This document shows positions 30,373 to 44,789 of a DNA stretch of 64,000 bases, piece by piece. Made by a program: the position numbers and the translations under genes. The notes under the pieces were generated by a model that was not told where the DNA came from, searched no databases, and saw only the letters and a list, made by a program, of their open reading frames with translations. Source of the DNA: Hawksworthiomyces lignivorus (taxonomy: Eukaryota > Ascomycota > Sordariomycetes > Ophiostomatales > Ophiostomataceae); NCBI GenBank assembly GCA_002917075.1, contig NTMA01000044.1, positions 62,001 through 126,000 of the forward strand, read 5' to 3'. The number at the start of each line of letters is the position of its first letter. The stretch's first letter is position 1.

Positions 30373-31230
30373 AACAGCGGCGTGCGCGGGAAGCCGCCAA
30401 AGAACTGGGAGCTGGTGTACGACCTGGTCAAGCAGATGCGGCTGCCGGGCGGACCCGCGGCCAACGCGGCGGTGGACACGATGGGGTGCGAGCGGCTGGC
30501 GCTGGCGTCGGCGAGCGCGCGGGACCGGCGGCTGCACACGCTGGTGGCGCTGATGCTGAGCTCGCAGACCAAGGACACGGTCAACGCGGTGGTCATGGCG
30601 CGGCTGCAGGCGGAGCTGCCGCCCTACAAGCCGGGGGCGCCGGCGGGGCTCAACCTCGAGAACCTGCTGGCCGTCGACCCGGCGCTGCTCAACCAGATGA
30701 TCTGGCAGGTCGGCTTCCACAACAACAAGACGCGCTACCTGCAGCAGGCGGCGGCCATCCTGCGCGACCAGTACGGCGGCGACATCCCGCCCACGGCCGA
30801 GGGCCTCATGGCCCTGCCCGGCGTCGGGCCCAAGATGGCCTACCTCTGCCTGGCCGCCGAGAACGGCTGGAACCGCGTCGAGGGCATCGGCGTCGACGTC
30901 CACGTCCACCGCATCACCAACCTCTGGGGCTGGCAGAAGCCCGGCTCCCAAGCCGCCAAGACCCCCGAGGGCACCCGCCTCGCCCTCCAGAGCTGGCTGC
31001 CCCGCGACAAGTGGAAGGAGATCAACTGGCTGCTCGTCGGCTTCGGCCAGACCGTCTGCCCTTCGCCCCAGGGCGCAAAGTGCGGCGACTGCACCGTGGG
31101 CCTGCGCGGCCTCTGTCGCGGCGCCAACCGCAAAAAGGTCGCCGAGGGCCGGAAGCGCCTGCGGGAGCAGGGCCTCGACGACGGCCTCGTGATCAAAGAA
31201 GAAGAGAAGGAGGAGGACGAGGAGGAGTAG
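29668..31230 (+). CDS. NTH1: Endonuclease III homologue (DNA glycosylase/AP lyase)
   Basis: A single exon of 520 residues. Residues 1-52 are rich in Arg, Ser and Ala with almost no acidic residues, like a mitochondrial presequence. A second ATG at 29824 (Met53) would give a form starting just before a basic, nuclear-signal-rich region. A long acidic/lysine-rich linker with an Asp run (about 225-240) precedes the catalytic domain. This has the helix-hairpin-helix LPGVGPKMA with catalytic Lys389, GVDVHVHR with Asp410, and four C-terminal cysteines of an iron-sulfur cluster. Their spacing is C-x7-C-x2-C-x7-C, wider than the bacterial C-x6-C-x2-C-x5-C. The enzyme removes oxidised pyrimidines and cuts the abasic strand in base-excision repair, probably in nucleus and mitochondria. 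Confidence 0.93.
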
Positions 31231-32135
31231 GAATCTCCAAGGAATTTTGAAGACTCTATTTTCTAGGTGCTTTTAGATACTTAATACGATATCATATAAC
31301 CACGCTTTTTTACGATGAAGAACCCCATACGCTCCAATTGCCAGAAGGACATTGTTCTTGGCCTACTTGCACACATTTGTCACCGAACATTGGCACACGA
31401 GCATAAAACTTGTCAGTTCATTAAAGTATACAAATTGGATTACTAGCAGATTTCGGCGTTCAACCGAACCGTTCATCGACCAAATCTAATGGCTCGCCGT
31501 TTCTCGACAGCGATGCATATATACATAGGACTAAAAGAACTGAGCGGCCAAAAATAATACGCAAATAAAAGAGTCAAATAAAAGACTCCCAAAGTGACAG
31601 AAATCAACCGGCTCAAGTCACTCCTTCGCTACCCAGATCCTGACGCCGCGTATGGTAGAATGAAGACACGATAATAAAGGTATAGGAACCATAAGAGAAC
31701 AAGTCAAAAATAGAGCCAGCCATATTTGAGGCCGGCTTATCGGTGATGAGGAGTGTGTTAAGCCAGATAGGCTGAGCAGCCGCTGTGGCGCACCAAAAAG
31801 CGGCACCTGACCTGGCGGTCTGGAGGGCAAGTTGCAAGATTGGCTGGACTCGGTCTCTGCATGCGAGCAGCAAAAATGGTCTGCTTCTCCGCCAGAAAAA
31901 AAATTGAATACGCTCCCGGGCCAAGCCCCAGTCGTTCCAAAGGCCTTAATTCACTCGCATATTGCCACCAACGCTCGATTGTATCCCGCAGATTCGGAAA
32001 TTGGCTCGATCGAGTTGGTTGCGAGTGGATTCGGCCACAAAAGGAGAACTGGATAAAATAGATTCGGGGCTCGAAGCTCAGGTTGGGAGAAAACAGGATA
32101 GCAGGACAATCAGACAGTATGCCCGGTGTGCGTTT
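31231..32135. other. Convergent spacer
   Basis: It lies between the NTH1 3' end and the AN1 gene 3' end. It contains 3' UTRs and no recognisable gene. Confidence 0.45.
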
Positions 32136-32454
32136 TTACACGCCCTTGATAACATGTGTCCGCTCGGACTCGAGTTGTGCTGCGTTCTGCTCGTGTGCGG
32201 CCTTCTTGCACTGTGAGATGCGGACAAGAGTCAGTTTTCGGCATAGATACGGCAAGCGCCTGCTAGGCAGCACACGAGCAATTGTTGGGAGTTGGAAGAG
32301 AAAAACTTACGTCCTCGAGACCGGTGCACTTGTGGTCTTCTAGTAACCGGTGTCGGCCACAGAAGTGGCCATTGCAAAAGCCGCAGTCACCAGCAATGCG
32401 TTGGGCAGCATCCTTGCACTCCTTGTAGGAGCACTTGATCTTCTTGGGCGCCAT
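32136..32454 (-). CDS. Small AN1-type zinc-finger protein
   Basis: Two exons (32454-32311, 32210-32136) encode 72 residues, separated by a 100-nt GTAAGT...CTCACAG intron. Residues 8-43 form an AN1 zinc finger: C8-x4-C13, C24-x2-C27-x4-C32-x2-H35-x5-H41-x-C43. The short C-terminal tail is helical and charged. AN1 fingers occur in proteins linked to ubiquitin, the proteasome and Cdc48, often under stress, but this stand-alone small form has no assigned function that I know. The upstream region is strongly pyrimidine-rich on the coding strand, typical of well-expressed fungal promoters. Confidence 0.88.
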
Positions 32455-35400
32455 TTTGTGTGTGGTTTGAGAGAGGGAAGTGAAATAAGAGAGAAAAAAA
32501 GGGAATTAAGAGGAAAATCAGATTAAACTCGCCGACGGGAGCGACGGCGAAGAATATGAGGTCGGACGACAACAGATAACGGGCGACGAGTGAGAGGAGG
32601 CTGCCTCGCTGGGCTCGTATCGGTATCGGCTAGGGCGGTAGTTGACGTCTAATTACGGTGACGATAAGCGGGCTGGGAAGATGGAGTTTGTAGGAGGAGA
32701 GAAGGATGCGGAGAATGTGACGAGGAAGGAAGAGAAAAGCAAAAAATATGAAACGAAACAAGGAGAAAATAAGAAAAAGACAAAACTGTAGGACTGCAGG
32801 AAAGGCGAGAAATAAAAAGGAAGAAAGAAGGAGGCGGAGGAGGAGAGAGAAGGAGACAAGAGAAGGACGTAGAATAAGAGTCAGCGATTGTCGGGAAACG
32901 GCTCACGTGGGCGCAGCGGAACCAAGGAAAGCTAGCTGGTCGTAGCTCAATGTAATGATACAAAATACCAGAAATACGGGGGGGAGGAGGGAGGGAGTTC
33001 GGCGGTTTGAGCGAACGACCCGTAGCCACTCAATAATATGTTTGGTAAGATACGTCGTTTATTACGAGCAGCGTTAGTCGACAGGTCCCGGGTATTGCTC
33101 CGTAATAGGGAGGTTGATGAATTGGGGGGGGGACGGGCATCAGGATAGACTCGATAGGCCTCGATAGGGAACCAGAAAAGGGCATTAGGAAGGATATTGG
33201 GGGCATTGGCGGGAGAGACGATTTAGGGAGGGCCGATAATACGGAACCCAAGAGACGGGAAAAGAGAGTGAGGAAGAGGAGGCTGCTACATCGCATTGAC
33301 TCCCGCCTGACGTAGTTGGGCAGGCAGGGCAGCTGACGAACAAGGTACGGCGCAGGTAGCGCGGGTGTCAAAGAGCGATTCTCCACGCTCTATATTGAAT
33401 ACTAGCCTGTCTCTTAATAGCCCTGCTAGTACCTCAGACCCGTGGACTGTGTTCTGTGTTCGCCTAATACACACTTGTACGAAGTGCGGTCTGCAAGTAT
33501 AGATTACACATCGTACTGTACATAGTTCCCTGCCTTCAGATCCTTGCATTAAGCGGATACGTGTATGTATGCGTATGTACGAAGGACGTATGTATGCATG
33601 CTTAATAGGCTATTGACTAATGCAGGCTTGCGAGTTGGGCTAACAACCCAGCGAGCCAGGCATGAAAGGGACGCCTGGCGCAGCAGAGCCTGGCACAGTA
33701 TAGCTTAGGCGAGAAGGAAGCTGCTAGAAGAAAAAGAAAGCAGGCGATTCAGGAGGCGAGATGAGGCAAGACGAGGCGACACTGTGGCAGAATGGCTAGC
33801 AGTACATATATAAGCCTTAGGCATACGAACTGAGTATAGGGGGGGGGCGGGGGGGGCGGATAAGAAATGACAGGAGCAGGTACATACTCCGTGCTTGTAG
33901 CTGATGAGTAGGAATACTCCGCAGAGTGGATGGCGATAGCCAAAGTGCGCTCCTCCAAGTGGATCCCTCCGGTCGTCTGGGCGGTCTAACCAACTAAGAG
34001 ACACCACACCCAGCGACACTGTGCTCCGAACGATTAGCGCCGACCGCTTTTGAAAGCCGATTAGATTTGTGCATTTGTCGTAGCGAATGTACCGTACGAG
34101 TTACGGCGGGTACTCAGCAGATTGCAGTACGCGCAAGAGTCATACACACACGACACTCTGGACGAGGCTCCGCTCTCGGGGGTTTGCAGATTGGCGATGC
34201 GGACAAAGTATGGCGTGTCCTTTATTAAGTGGGCACTTTTCCTCTGTCCTTCTTGCAGCGTACGACTACGCCGCTGACAGAGCCAAAGCAGTCGCTGCAC
34301 AATGCCGCCTGTAATTGCACTGTAATATCGCTGTGACCATTGTGACATCTGACACAGCCTAGAGAGAGCGGGTGTCCCGGTGGTGAGACATGGTCAGACA
34401 AATAAAGAATGAAAGAAGAAGAAAAGAAAAGAGAGCCAAACTCGGTGACCAGAGACGTGCGAGGCCAAAACAGGGCCCTGTTCCGGGTGACCAGACACAG
34501 CCCAGAACAACCGAAAAGAAGGCCCCTGGAACAACCACGTCCTTTTTTTGGGCTTGTCTTTGTCTCTGTCTCTCACTGCCCGACATTTCGCTCGGCAATA
34601 ACGCTCCTACGCTTATTGGAGCAGCCCGTCTCGCTACGCACCCAACGGCCTAATCGGCCATGTCACAAGCGCCTGCGCTGATGACAAAAGACCACTCCGC
34701 GAAAACCCCGGCAAGAGGAGGCCCTGGCCGGGTCCTGGGTAGTGAGACCGGCACCAAGCCACAGTGTGTGTGACATGTAGCAATGAGGGAGAAGGAAGAG
34801 GGTAACTCCCCAAGCGTTTTCGAAACCTCCACGGCCAAGGAAATTGGCCCAAATCCTGCGCACACACGGACGGAGTATTGTCTCGCTGCAAAACAAAATC
34901 CCAAATCCTAAAATCCCCGAGAGACCACAGAATTTCCCTGGTCCTTGCCGACAGCCTAAACTCTGGAGAGCGAACGCTTAGGCTGAGACAAAACACACAA
35001 CCGCCTCCCAGAACATCAGGAATATGCAAACCCAATAGGAGGTTAAATGGTCCGTCTTTTGGCAATTTGATAGATTGTACAAACGAATTCTTTGCCATTT
35101 ACTGTCGTCGGGACCGGTTTGTTTTTTTGGTCAGGCATTGCCGGGCATGAATGATGTCAGAGGCGCTTGTCAGCCAAAGGAGGGTAAAAAACAAAGCAGA
35201 ACAAAAGTAGTATGACGACAGCGACGACAAATTTTTGAAAGAGGGAGTCTGGTGCATAACTATCATGAGAGGCCAATCGCAACAACCGGTCTTCCCGACC
35301 GTTTTCTCCCTTTCTGCATTTTTCTGCAGTCATCGGGTGAGATGGCTTTTCATACACACGTACCTTACCTCCGCTCTGGCGACCCCAGATTTGATTAGTG

Positions 35401-36123
35401 TGCAGTACAGATGGCCAATGGCTGCAATCTTCAAGTGAGCATGTCTCACCACAAGCATCCGCCTCCTTTAGGAACTTCCGACGTAGAAAAAAATACGGCT
35501 GTCAACAGCGATCGACACTCACCGCCGTTGGCGCCCTCCTGATAGGACCCATCATGGCTGCATCCTGCCGAAGAATGCGATGTAGTTGAAGTGAAGTCTC
35601 CTAGATCGCAACCTCCGCTCCGATTTTCAGAGATCGACTATAGATACGCATAAATCTGCATTTGCCTTCCCATTGGCAGTTGTCTACGAACAGCTCTGCC
35701 GTCCATCTCGCAGAGAGCATTAAAAGGATCTTTGACGACAGAGAAATCGGCAGCAGTGCCACTCTAGGCTCCTTCTGTTCTCAATTGACAAATGGGTGCG
35801 GTGTCCACAAGGGTTCTCACCGCTCTACTTTACACGACGTGGGGAAGGATGGTACGCCACGTAAGAAGAGACAGGAGCATATATATGACAGTTTCCTACC
35901 AACCAGAGCAACTGGGAAGCCTCTGAAATACTATCACTCCCGTACTAGCAATCTCCAGCAGAGGTCCTTTTTAAGGGGTTTTTAGATGGGTCTCTTGTCT
36001 TAATTCATTATGCCTTTCAATTTTGTATCCTGCCTTTTTGTTTCGCGTCGAGCTACGGACAAACAGACCTAAAAAAAACAGACCTGCAGATTCTTTCCAG
36101 CATTCCTGCTGCAAGGGGACCGC
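32455..36123. other. Long intergenic region
   Basis: About 3.7 kb. On the plus strand 32690-32880 is purine-rich: this is the pyrimidine-rich leader of the AN1 gene read from the other side. A G-rich stretch lies at 33840-33860 (runs of seven to nine G). Several weak frames exist, none resembling a protein family. Near-matches to TACTCCGTA occur at about 33889 and 34875. Confidence 0.4.
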
Positions 36124-37634
<1,511 letters not shown>

Positions 37635-40600
37635 CGTGCAGAAATGAACTTCTTTGATGATCGTATTCACAAGAGTAAGCTAGCAGCTGACGGAGGATGT
37701 TAGTCGTCTGATGCTATGTCCTTGTTTGGTTTCTCGTCGATGTGCATTGGTTTGCGGATGCAAAATCTGAGCCAGTGAATTACGAGGAAGGGCTTGCCTT
37801 TTGTCCACTTTGCTGGTTGCTGTAGAAGCTGTCCCGTGTTCGTTTTCCCGTGTTCCCCTCTTCCTGATGTCCGACCTGGTTGTTTCGTACTTTGTTAGAA
37901 AAAGAGGGAAGCGAAAAGAAGAGACATTTCTCAATAGATGTGAAAAACAATAATCCATCAATCCCGCCCCTCCTTTTCGTGTTTATCAAGTGCCAGCAGA
38001 AGCTCTTCTCCTGGTGGTGTGCCTCGCACTACTGGGCTTTCTCATCACGTACCTTTTAGATCGAGTTTCAAGGCAGCTGCTGGAGGTGCACAAGATGCAA
38101 AGCAAAGGACAGATGGTTCAGACGTCAAGAGAAGAGATTCGAGATCAAGAGAGACCACTGAATGACGACGGGAATCCGTAATTGATAAACGAACCTCTGG
38201 TGGAAAAGGTGGGGTTTCTTTCCGGCACTTGTGATGTCAGTTTTCATGCTGTTTTCGCAACCCCTCACCTATTCTGGATCTACTTCCCCCTTTCCATAGC
38301 TCCATAAACTCCCTAACTCCATAGTAACGGAGCACGAAAGGCCATTCCTTTCGGCGATATTACGGGATCAAAGGGCAGTTTTAGCTTCATGCCGGAGCAG
38401 CTCGGGATGTTGTCTATTTTAGCACCGGGTTCGGCTGCTCCCCTCCTTGCTCTGCCACCTCCTACATAGCTGTGATACCTCCCCCACTCCTCCTCTGCTT
38501 TCAAATGCAGTCCTAAACTTATTCCATCTCGAAAGACCCGCCCACAAAAAATAAAGACATTAAGAGACAAAAGCTTAGATAGGAGCGAGAAACGGGGAAG
38601 CAACAATGACTAACTCTCGCTGCTAATCCGCTAGGCGGGGAACGAATTCGCTATCGCCAAGGTGACTCGAGTTTCTTTGCCTGATTTGGAAGTGTTGCTT
38701 GGAGTCGGGAAAACCCTCTTCCACCAGAAAAGGAAAAGTGTTCCGAAGAAGTGGTTTCGGCTGGACAAGCCGCAGCGTGTCATTGAAATTTGTCTAGCAA
38801 ACAAAAACTACAGTTTTTTTGCGGAGAGATCACACCGGCATGTTTCCGAGCACGAAGAGCCCGCCTGAGGCGTCACAGTAACTGCAGCATGCCAGGGCCT
38901 GGCCAATCATGTCGGCCAGCCCTGAGGCAGCAGTCAGCGCTCACCTGCAGCCACCTGTCAGCGCTCTCTCTTCTCTTGGCTTCTCTCTTTTTGATGACTG
39001 GCCCATCTATGCGACACTGCGCCGTCTTGGTGATGAGGCGGGCTGGACGGGTGAATAGCTATGGCAACGTCCATGTGAGCCAGAGTGCGCTTGTTGATAG
39101 ATTGTAACATCTGTCTTCTTTACCGCTTTTCTGAGGTGGTCTAATCTGCTGTCTCCTGTGACGATAACGGGGCATCCAATGGCGCCATCTCATGGTGTTT
39201 TCCCACGACCATCTTTCTCCAACGATCTGCTGTGTTGTGTTTATTCTATATTTTAATCTTTATTATTACTACGAATTTTTTTTTTCGGAATTTCTTAACT
39301 TGTATCACGTAAGCCCTGGCTGTGATGCCAACGGCAAGGGCCACCTAGGTGAAGCGGTCTGTCTTTTCTAACCTGGTGTCCGACATCAATCAGCCCTTTG
39401 GATCCCTCTTGTGGTTTTGACATCCCCACGTCTTTTAATCAGCCTTATAGCCTTACCACACCCCCCTTGTCCATCCCCTGCGCCGGTTAGGTATTGACTG
39501 CAGCAAAGGCGTTGACGAGAAAGGCCAAAACAGCACATGTACGCCTGAGCTGGCCGACTGCAAATATTGGACCCATTTTCAGACGGCCCCTGCCTGCCTC
39601 GAAGATGAGGCGGAGAGGATTTACAGGGTCGTGGGGGTCCTATGTCAAGACTCAGCCGGCCACAGGCAGCGCCCGCGATGCAGAGCGAAGATTCGGTCTC
39701 TTGCCGCAGGCCGCTGCGATGCATCTGAAGTATAGGAGAGCTCTTTGCCGGGGTCCTAACTTGCTTCGAATTTAACCCAGCCACAATTGCAATTTCGATT
39801 GGAGCGCAAAATCCTTACATGTTAAGATAATGGTTTGCACTTCGCCTCAAATTCTAGGCCATGCAGGGCACACACTTGCATGTCCTTCTTAGGGAGCCTT
39901 GTCATCGAATTGATTTCTTTTGTTTTAATTTTTTGGTTCTCGAAGGCTCCCTCTCGGCAAAATGTAATATCCATGTCCTCTGTGATATCTTTGTTCGTCA
40001 ATTTTTTTTAAGTTCAAATGGAGATACATTCAACCATTTTACGCTAAACACAAAGGCACCTGATTTTGAGGCCTCTTACTCAAGCGCACCCTGCAGATCA
40101 CCACTGCCCTATTCGGAGATACATATGTGCCTTAGGTGGATAAATTGATTGGCTCATATTACATTACTGCGGCTCGTCATTACATTCAACACTCAACGGA
40201 TCGAAGAGCGCAGCGCCCGCCTCAACCATTCTAGTGAATGGTTTCTCAATTTCGAAAGACGAGCTAAAGCTCTCCAACTATTGATTTTGCTGCGGCTGTG
40301 AGGCTAAGACAGAACGGTCCCAAAAGGAAATGGGACTTGCGGTGTCTGCATTAGGCTGACACTGCGAGAACTCGTCCACAAAGCCGGCAGGCCTCATGCT
40401 GCCCCCTGCGCAGTATGCAGTCGGCTCCTGGGCAGTGTCGAACTGGTTGCCATGCGTTGAATTTTACACACCTTAGTTCCTGCGTTTGTGCAAATATGGC
40501 AAACGAGGGATCCGACAGCTCGACTCCTCCACGTCTTTCGCCGGACATATGGTCCGGGCGGGCTCTCTAGCATGCATGGCTTTTAACATGACTGCCGTAT

Positions 40601-43253
40601 TAGCAGTCTCACGTTTTTGTGGTAAGCGACTGCAACAGGCTGCCGGCTGTGTTATCCGAGAGATGGTTGCTTTCATAAGAACTTTATTTAGTATCTACAG
40701 CTCGCGGCTGTCCGCTCACCTCCCGCCTGGCTCCGGCAGCCTTGCTGCCTAGCTCGTAGCCCTACTGTCGGAGTTCACATTGCTGAGGACTTCAAGAAAG
40801 CGGATCAGCACGTCTGTCTACGAGTCTGTTCTAGAAATCACGGTGGTCGGCTCGATCAAGTCCGACAGCACACGCCTGCTTTGTTGGTCTTGAAAGGCGC
40901 TCTTCACTTCCAATGATGAGAAGTAGCACAAATTGAGGCTCAACAAAGTGATGTTAAGGCTGAAAAAAAAAAGGCATCGACAACCGTATGTTCATGTAGG
41001 GCTTTGTAGATCTAAAAAAGACCTTAACAGTAACAAAAGGGAAGCCTAAAATTGCGTGCAATACCCAACCCACAAGCGCGCCCACAACGGTTGCAGGTGT
41101 GGAGCACCACTTCAGTGGAAGAGGGAAGGGGAAAAGGAGCAAAGGAAGATACAGTTTCAAGATCCTCTCGCTGCCTGGTCAGCAGTGTAAACCAACTATC
41201 CAACGCAAAATGACCGACAAACGTGCAAAGTGCCAATGCTACTCAAGTGCTTCGCCTAGGTAGGTGAGTGGTATTCAACGTGCCGCATCAGATAATAAAG
41301 AGCGGCCGTTTTTTAAGCCAGTGGATCCGTGGAGCATTATCTACCAGTCTCATCAAACTCTCTCTCTCAAAAAAAATATAAATACACGAGAGAAGAGGCC
41401 CAAAAATCGACCTTAGCTAAATAGGAAAAAGGACACCTTAGTCGACCCTAAAAGAAAACAAAAAAAAAGGTACCGAGAAGATAGGAGAGAAGTGTGCGTT
41501 TGTCTATAGAGATATACAGTCATGAGTCACCGGTGTGTGTGCTTGATGCCTTAGAGAGATGGCCTTGAGCTTCTACTCTAGAAGCAGAACCCCCCCCCCC
41601 CCCCCCCATGCTTGTTTACCTATCCGCCTTTGTCACCATTTGATGCTCCAGCTTCAGGGCTGCATGGCTAGGTATGAACAAAGCCTTTCTGCCTGCGGAG
41701 TCTCTCATCTCACGACTATTAATAAATGCCTCCCCACCACCCCCCCCCTCAGATACGACACATGGCAAGACGGAAAACGAACTTGGCCTGAGCATCTGAA
41801 TCTAAGGAAACACGCAAGCAGTCAACTCAGCATAACAAAAGAGCACATGAAAAATAGAGTATCGTGGATCCAATATCGCATATACGCCTCCCCAGCCACA
41901 GCATAACGACGCAGCTAGAAGACGTCTTCCGCCTACCAAGCTCGCTTCTGGAGTCCGAGGCAGCCAAAGAAAAAGAAACGAGCAGGCAATTCTGAGGTAC
42001 GTGGTTGATTTGCGCAGAGGCAAGAATCGCTTTTCCTTTCCCGTTCTGTTCACTTTCGCGTCTGTTATCTTTTTCACGTCTCTTTGATTTGTCACTGCAA
42101 CGTCTCTTTCTTGCACGAACCTGGGTCGTTTTGCTGTGCCGAGAAGGTAGGCAATTATGTTTCCACGGGTATAGCTGCAAGGTAGCTCCGCCCCGCTGTA
42201 CTTAGGCAGACAGCAGAAGAGCCCTACGAGCTAAAAGCTGGAGAGGAATCTTCAGCGAGGCGCGAACTGCCAATCACAGTCGGCGCTGGCCTCACTTTCT
42301 GTAACAAGGGGCTGCTGCAGTCATCGACGGGAGCATTCGGACCCCAGACTTTGTGGATCCTGCTGGAGTGTGGCGGGCAGTGGCTGAGTCAACACTCTGC
42401 CCTGGCCTCAGTTTTCTTTTTTGTTTATGTTTGCACGCAAGAGACGCGAGTGCTGTCTCTGCGCTGCAAGAAAGTCTGCTGACGAATCAACCACACACGC
42501 TTGCACGTTACGCGGCGGCCTGGCAGTGGCGTACGGGGCACGAGGAAAAGCCAGCCGCGGTCCTTTTCCTGAGGCAAATTTTTCAGGCACAAAATTTAAC
42601 GAAATACCCAAGTTCTCCCCAAAAATATTGATGCCTCATCTTCTTAACATCCTCAGGCTCCAACTCGCTGCTATCACACACCCGAAATCTTGTCTTGTTC
42701 CCCCGAGATCCCATCGCGCATCATTCACTACTCTATGCAGGTACACGAAGAACTGACTCCTCGCACTTTTTTCAACCCTCTAGATCCGAGCCGGACGAGC
42801 CGCGAAGAAAAAGAGCAAAAGTAAGAAACTCAAAGCTAAAACGGAACGTTGGCTCTTCTTACTCTTCTTTTCTTACCATCGTCGGCCCATTCCATATAAA
42901 AGCAAGGCAGCCGTCGTATCTTCGCAAGATACATCTTATTTTCTTCGTTTTTCTCTTCTTTCTTCTTGCTCTGTGAACATCCAGAGCGTCATCGTTAATT
43001 TTTTTTTTCCCGCATATTTTCGGTTTTGTTTCTTTCAGCCTTAGATACCCTTTTTTTTGTTCTTGTTTTCTTTGAGACGACCTGCAAACGAATTTCCCAT
43101 CTTTCATCCGACGGCTTATTTATTCATTTTCTTACGCTCTTCCTGTGAAGACCCGCCCACACTTAGATCACGGACCGAGATCTAGGCTTGGTCAGCATTT
43201 CTGCACTTTCTGCGCACTTCTGCTAGATTTTTCTGCACATCGACTATACCACC
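37635..43253. other. Very long gene-free region upstream of the C2H2 regulator
   Basis: About 5.6 kb between two divergently transcribed genes. I find no protein-like frame of note. It contains an 18-base C run (41590-41607), several T-rich tracts, and a strongly pyrimidine-rich leader before 43254. A long regulatory region, a long 5' UTR with introns, or a non-coding RNA would all fit. Confidence 0.4.
41590..41607 (+). repeat. Poly(C) tract
   Basis: Eighteen consecutive C residues; another C/A-rich stretch lies near 41730-41748. Either could form i-motif/G-quadruplex structures. Confidence 0.7.
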
Positions 43254-44789
43254 ATGAGTATGGTATTTGAATCAAGGCATCCGGCCTTCCTCGCGGATGA
43301 GAGCAACTACCCAAATATCGACCAGGCGGGCGACGAGGTAGACCGGTACGATGAGGCCGAGGACAGCAACGTCGCAGCGGCCATGCACGACGTTGGCGAC
43401 GTCAGCGATCTTGCCGTCAGCTTCCACCCGCCTGAGCCGTCCATATTGGCCGAGAGCGAGCCGTCGCGTCTCGTTGCCGACGATGACGTCGCGAGCAGAG
43501 GACCCAACCACGACGACGACAGCGGCGTCAGCCATGAAATCACCGGCTCAACCGCCATGAGCACAGCGGCGGCTGCGGCAGCAGCAGCGGCTGCTGCTGC
43601 CGCCGCCGCAAATATCGCCGCGGTCGAAGCCTCGGTCGCGGAAGCGACCGCACAGCAGCACTCGTCCTCGGGGCAGACATTCCACACAACAACCCTGTCA
43701 CCTCGGTCTCCACATTCTGTCAAGGCGCCGTCGCCGCCGTCAGGGGACATTGTCCTCGGACCGCACCGCGTCAAGCCAATACCCAAACCGACGCGAGACG
43801 TCAAGAAGAATCCCTTGGGCTTATATCAATGTACGTGGCCCGACTGCACCGAGGAGATACAGCAATTTCCGCGCAAGTGCGAGTACAAGTAAGTTCCTTC
43901 CTTTTATTATCATGACTACTATTATTATTCATTAAAGCGTTGTTGGTGCTAACCACCATAACTTTCTAGCAAGCATATGGATAAGCATGAGAGGCCATAT
44001 CGCTGCACAGCAGAGGGCTGCGAAAAGCTGCCTGGCTTTACTTATTCAGGGGGGTTGCTGAGGCACGAGCGCGAGGTGCACGGCAAGCACGGCGGGCCGC
44101 GGAATCCGCTGCACTGTCCGCACCCGACCTGCAAGCGCCACGCCGGAAAAGGCTTCTCGCGGCAGGAGAACTTGAATGAGCACTTGCGCCGCGTCCACAC
44201 CGCAACTACGCCGACGGCGATAGCGGCGCCGCTCCCTCTCGTCGGCGGCACGACCGATGCCTTGCTGAGCAGCCTCAACATAAACTCCATCCGGCCTCTG
44301 CTGCCAGGCGGCGGCCAGTCTCCCATCGGCGGCGTCGGCGACGGCAGCAACAACGCCAGCTCAGTCGCCGGCGCGCACGGCATGGCCGGCGCGGGTCTGA
44401 GCGACGTCGACCTCGACGACGACGCCAAGGCCATGGAGAACCTGGGCCTGCTGCTCCCGTCGCGCGGGCGAAAACGGACAGCATCCTCGCTACTTGACGA
44501 TGGCGGCGGCGGCGGCGGCAGCGGCGGAGGCCCGGGCGACGAGGACGGCGTTGGCCTGGTGTCGCAGCAGCCCCACGAACCCCAGGACTTGCGCGAGGAG
44601 GTCAAGCGCGTGCGCCAGGAGAACGAGGAGCTGCGGCGGCATCTCGAGGTACAGAAGCGCCAGACCCTGGCCATGATGCAGCAGATCGCCCAGCTGCAGC
44701 AGCACGCCGCGTCGTCGCAGCAGCCCCAGCCGCAGCAGCCGCAGCTCGCATCCTCGGCAGCCCCAACTGCGTCCACGGCAGTCATGTGA
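43254..44789 (+). CDS. Three-finger C2H2 transcription factor
   Basis: Two exons (43254-43888, 43970-44789) encode 484 residues; the 81-nt intron (GTAAGT, GCTAACC, TTTCTAG) splits finger 1 and rebuilds E-Y-N-K-H-M. The ATG lies in CACCATGAG. The N-terminal 190 residues are acidic and low-complexity with an 18-residue alanine run. Finger 1 is C193-x4-C198...H214-x3-H218, finger 2 C224-x4-C229-x14-H244-x4-H249, finger 3 C261-x4-C266-x16-H283-x4-H288; the loops are longer than the standard 12. A glycine-rich linker, a leucine-zipper-like coiled coil (about 405-450) and a Gln-rich tail follow. It is a nuclear DNA-binding regulator; its target is unknown. The very long upstream region suggests complex control. 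Confidence 0.88.

Noticed and set aside
33965..34035. tRNA-like D-arm on the minus strand (GTCT...AGTTGGTT...AGAC)
   Set aside because: No matching acceptor stem, anticodon stem or T-loop (GTTCRA) follows at the right distance.
37990..38181. Short frame with a membrane-helix-like start
   Set aside because: It begins with GTG, not ATG, has no splice site that supplies a start, and no family resemblance.
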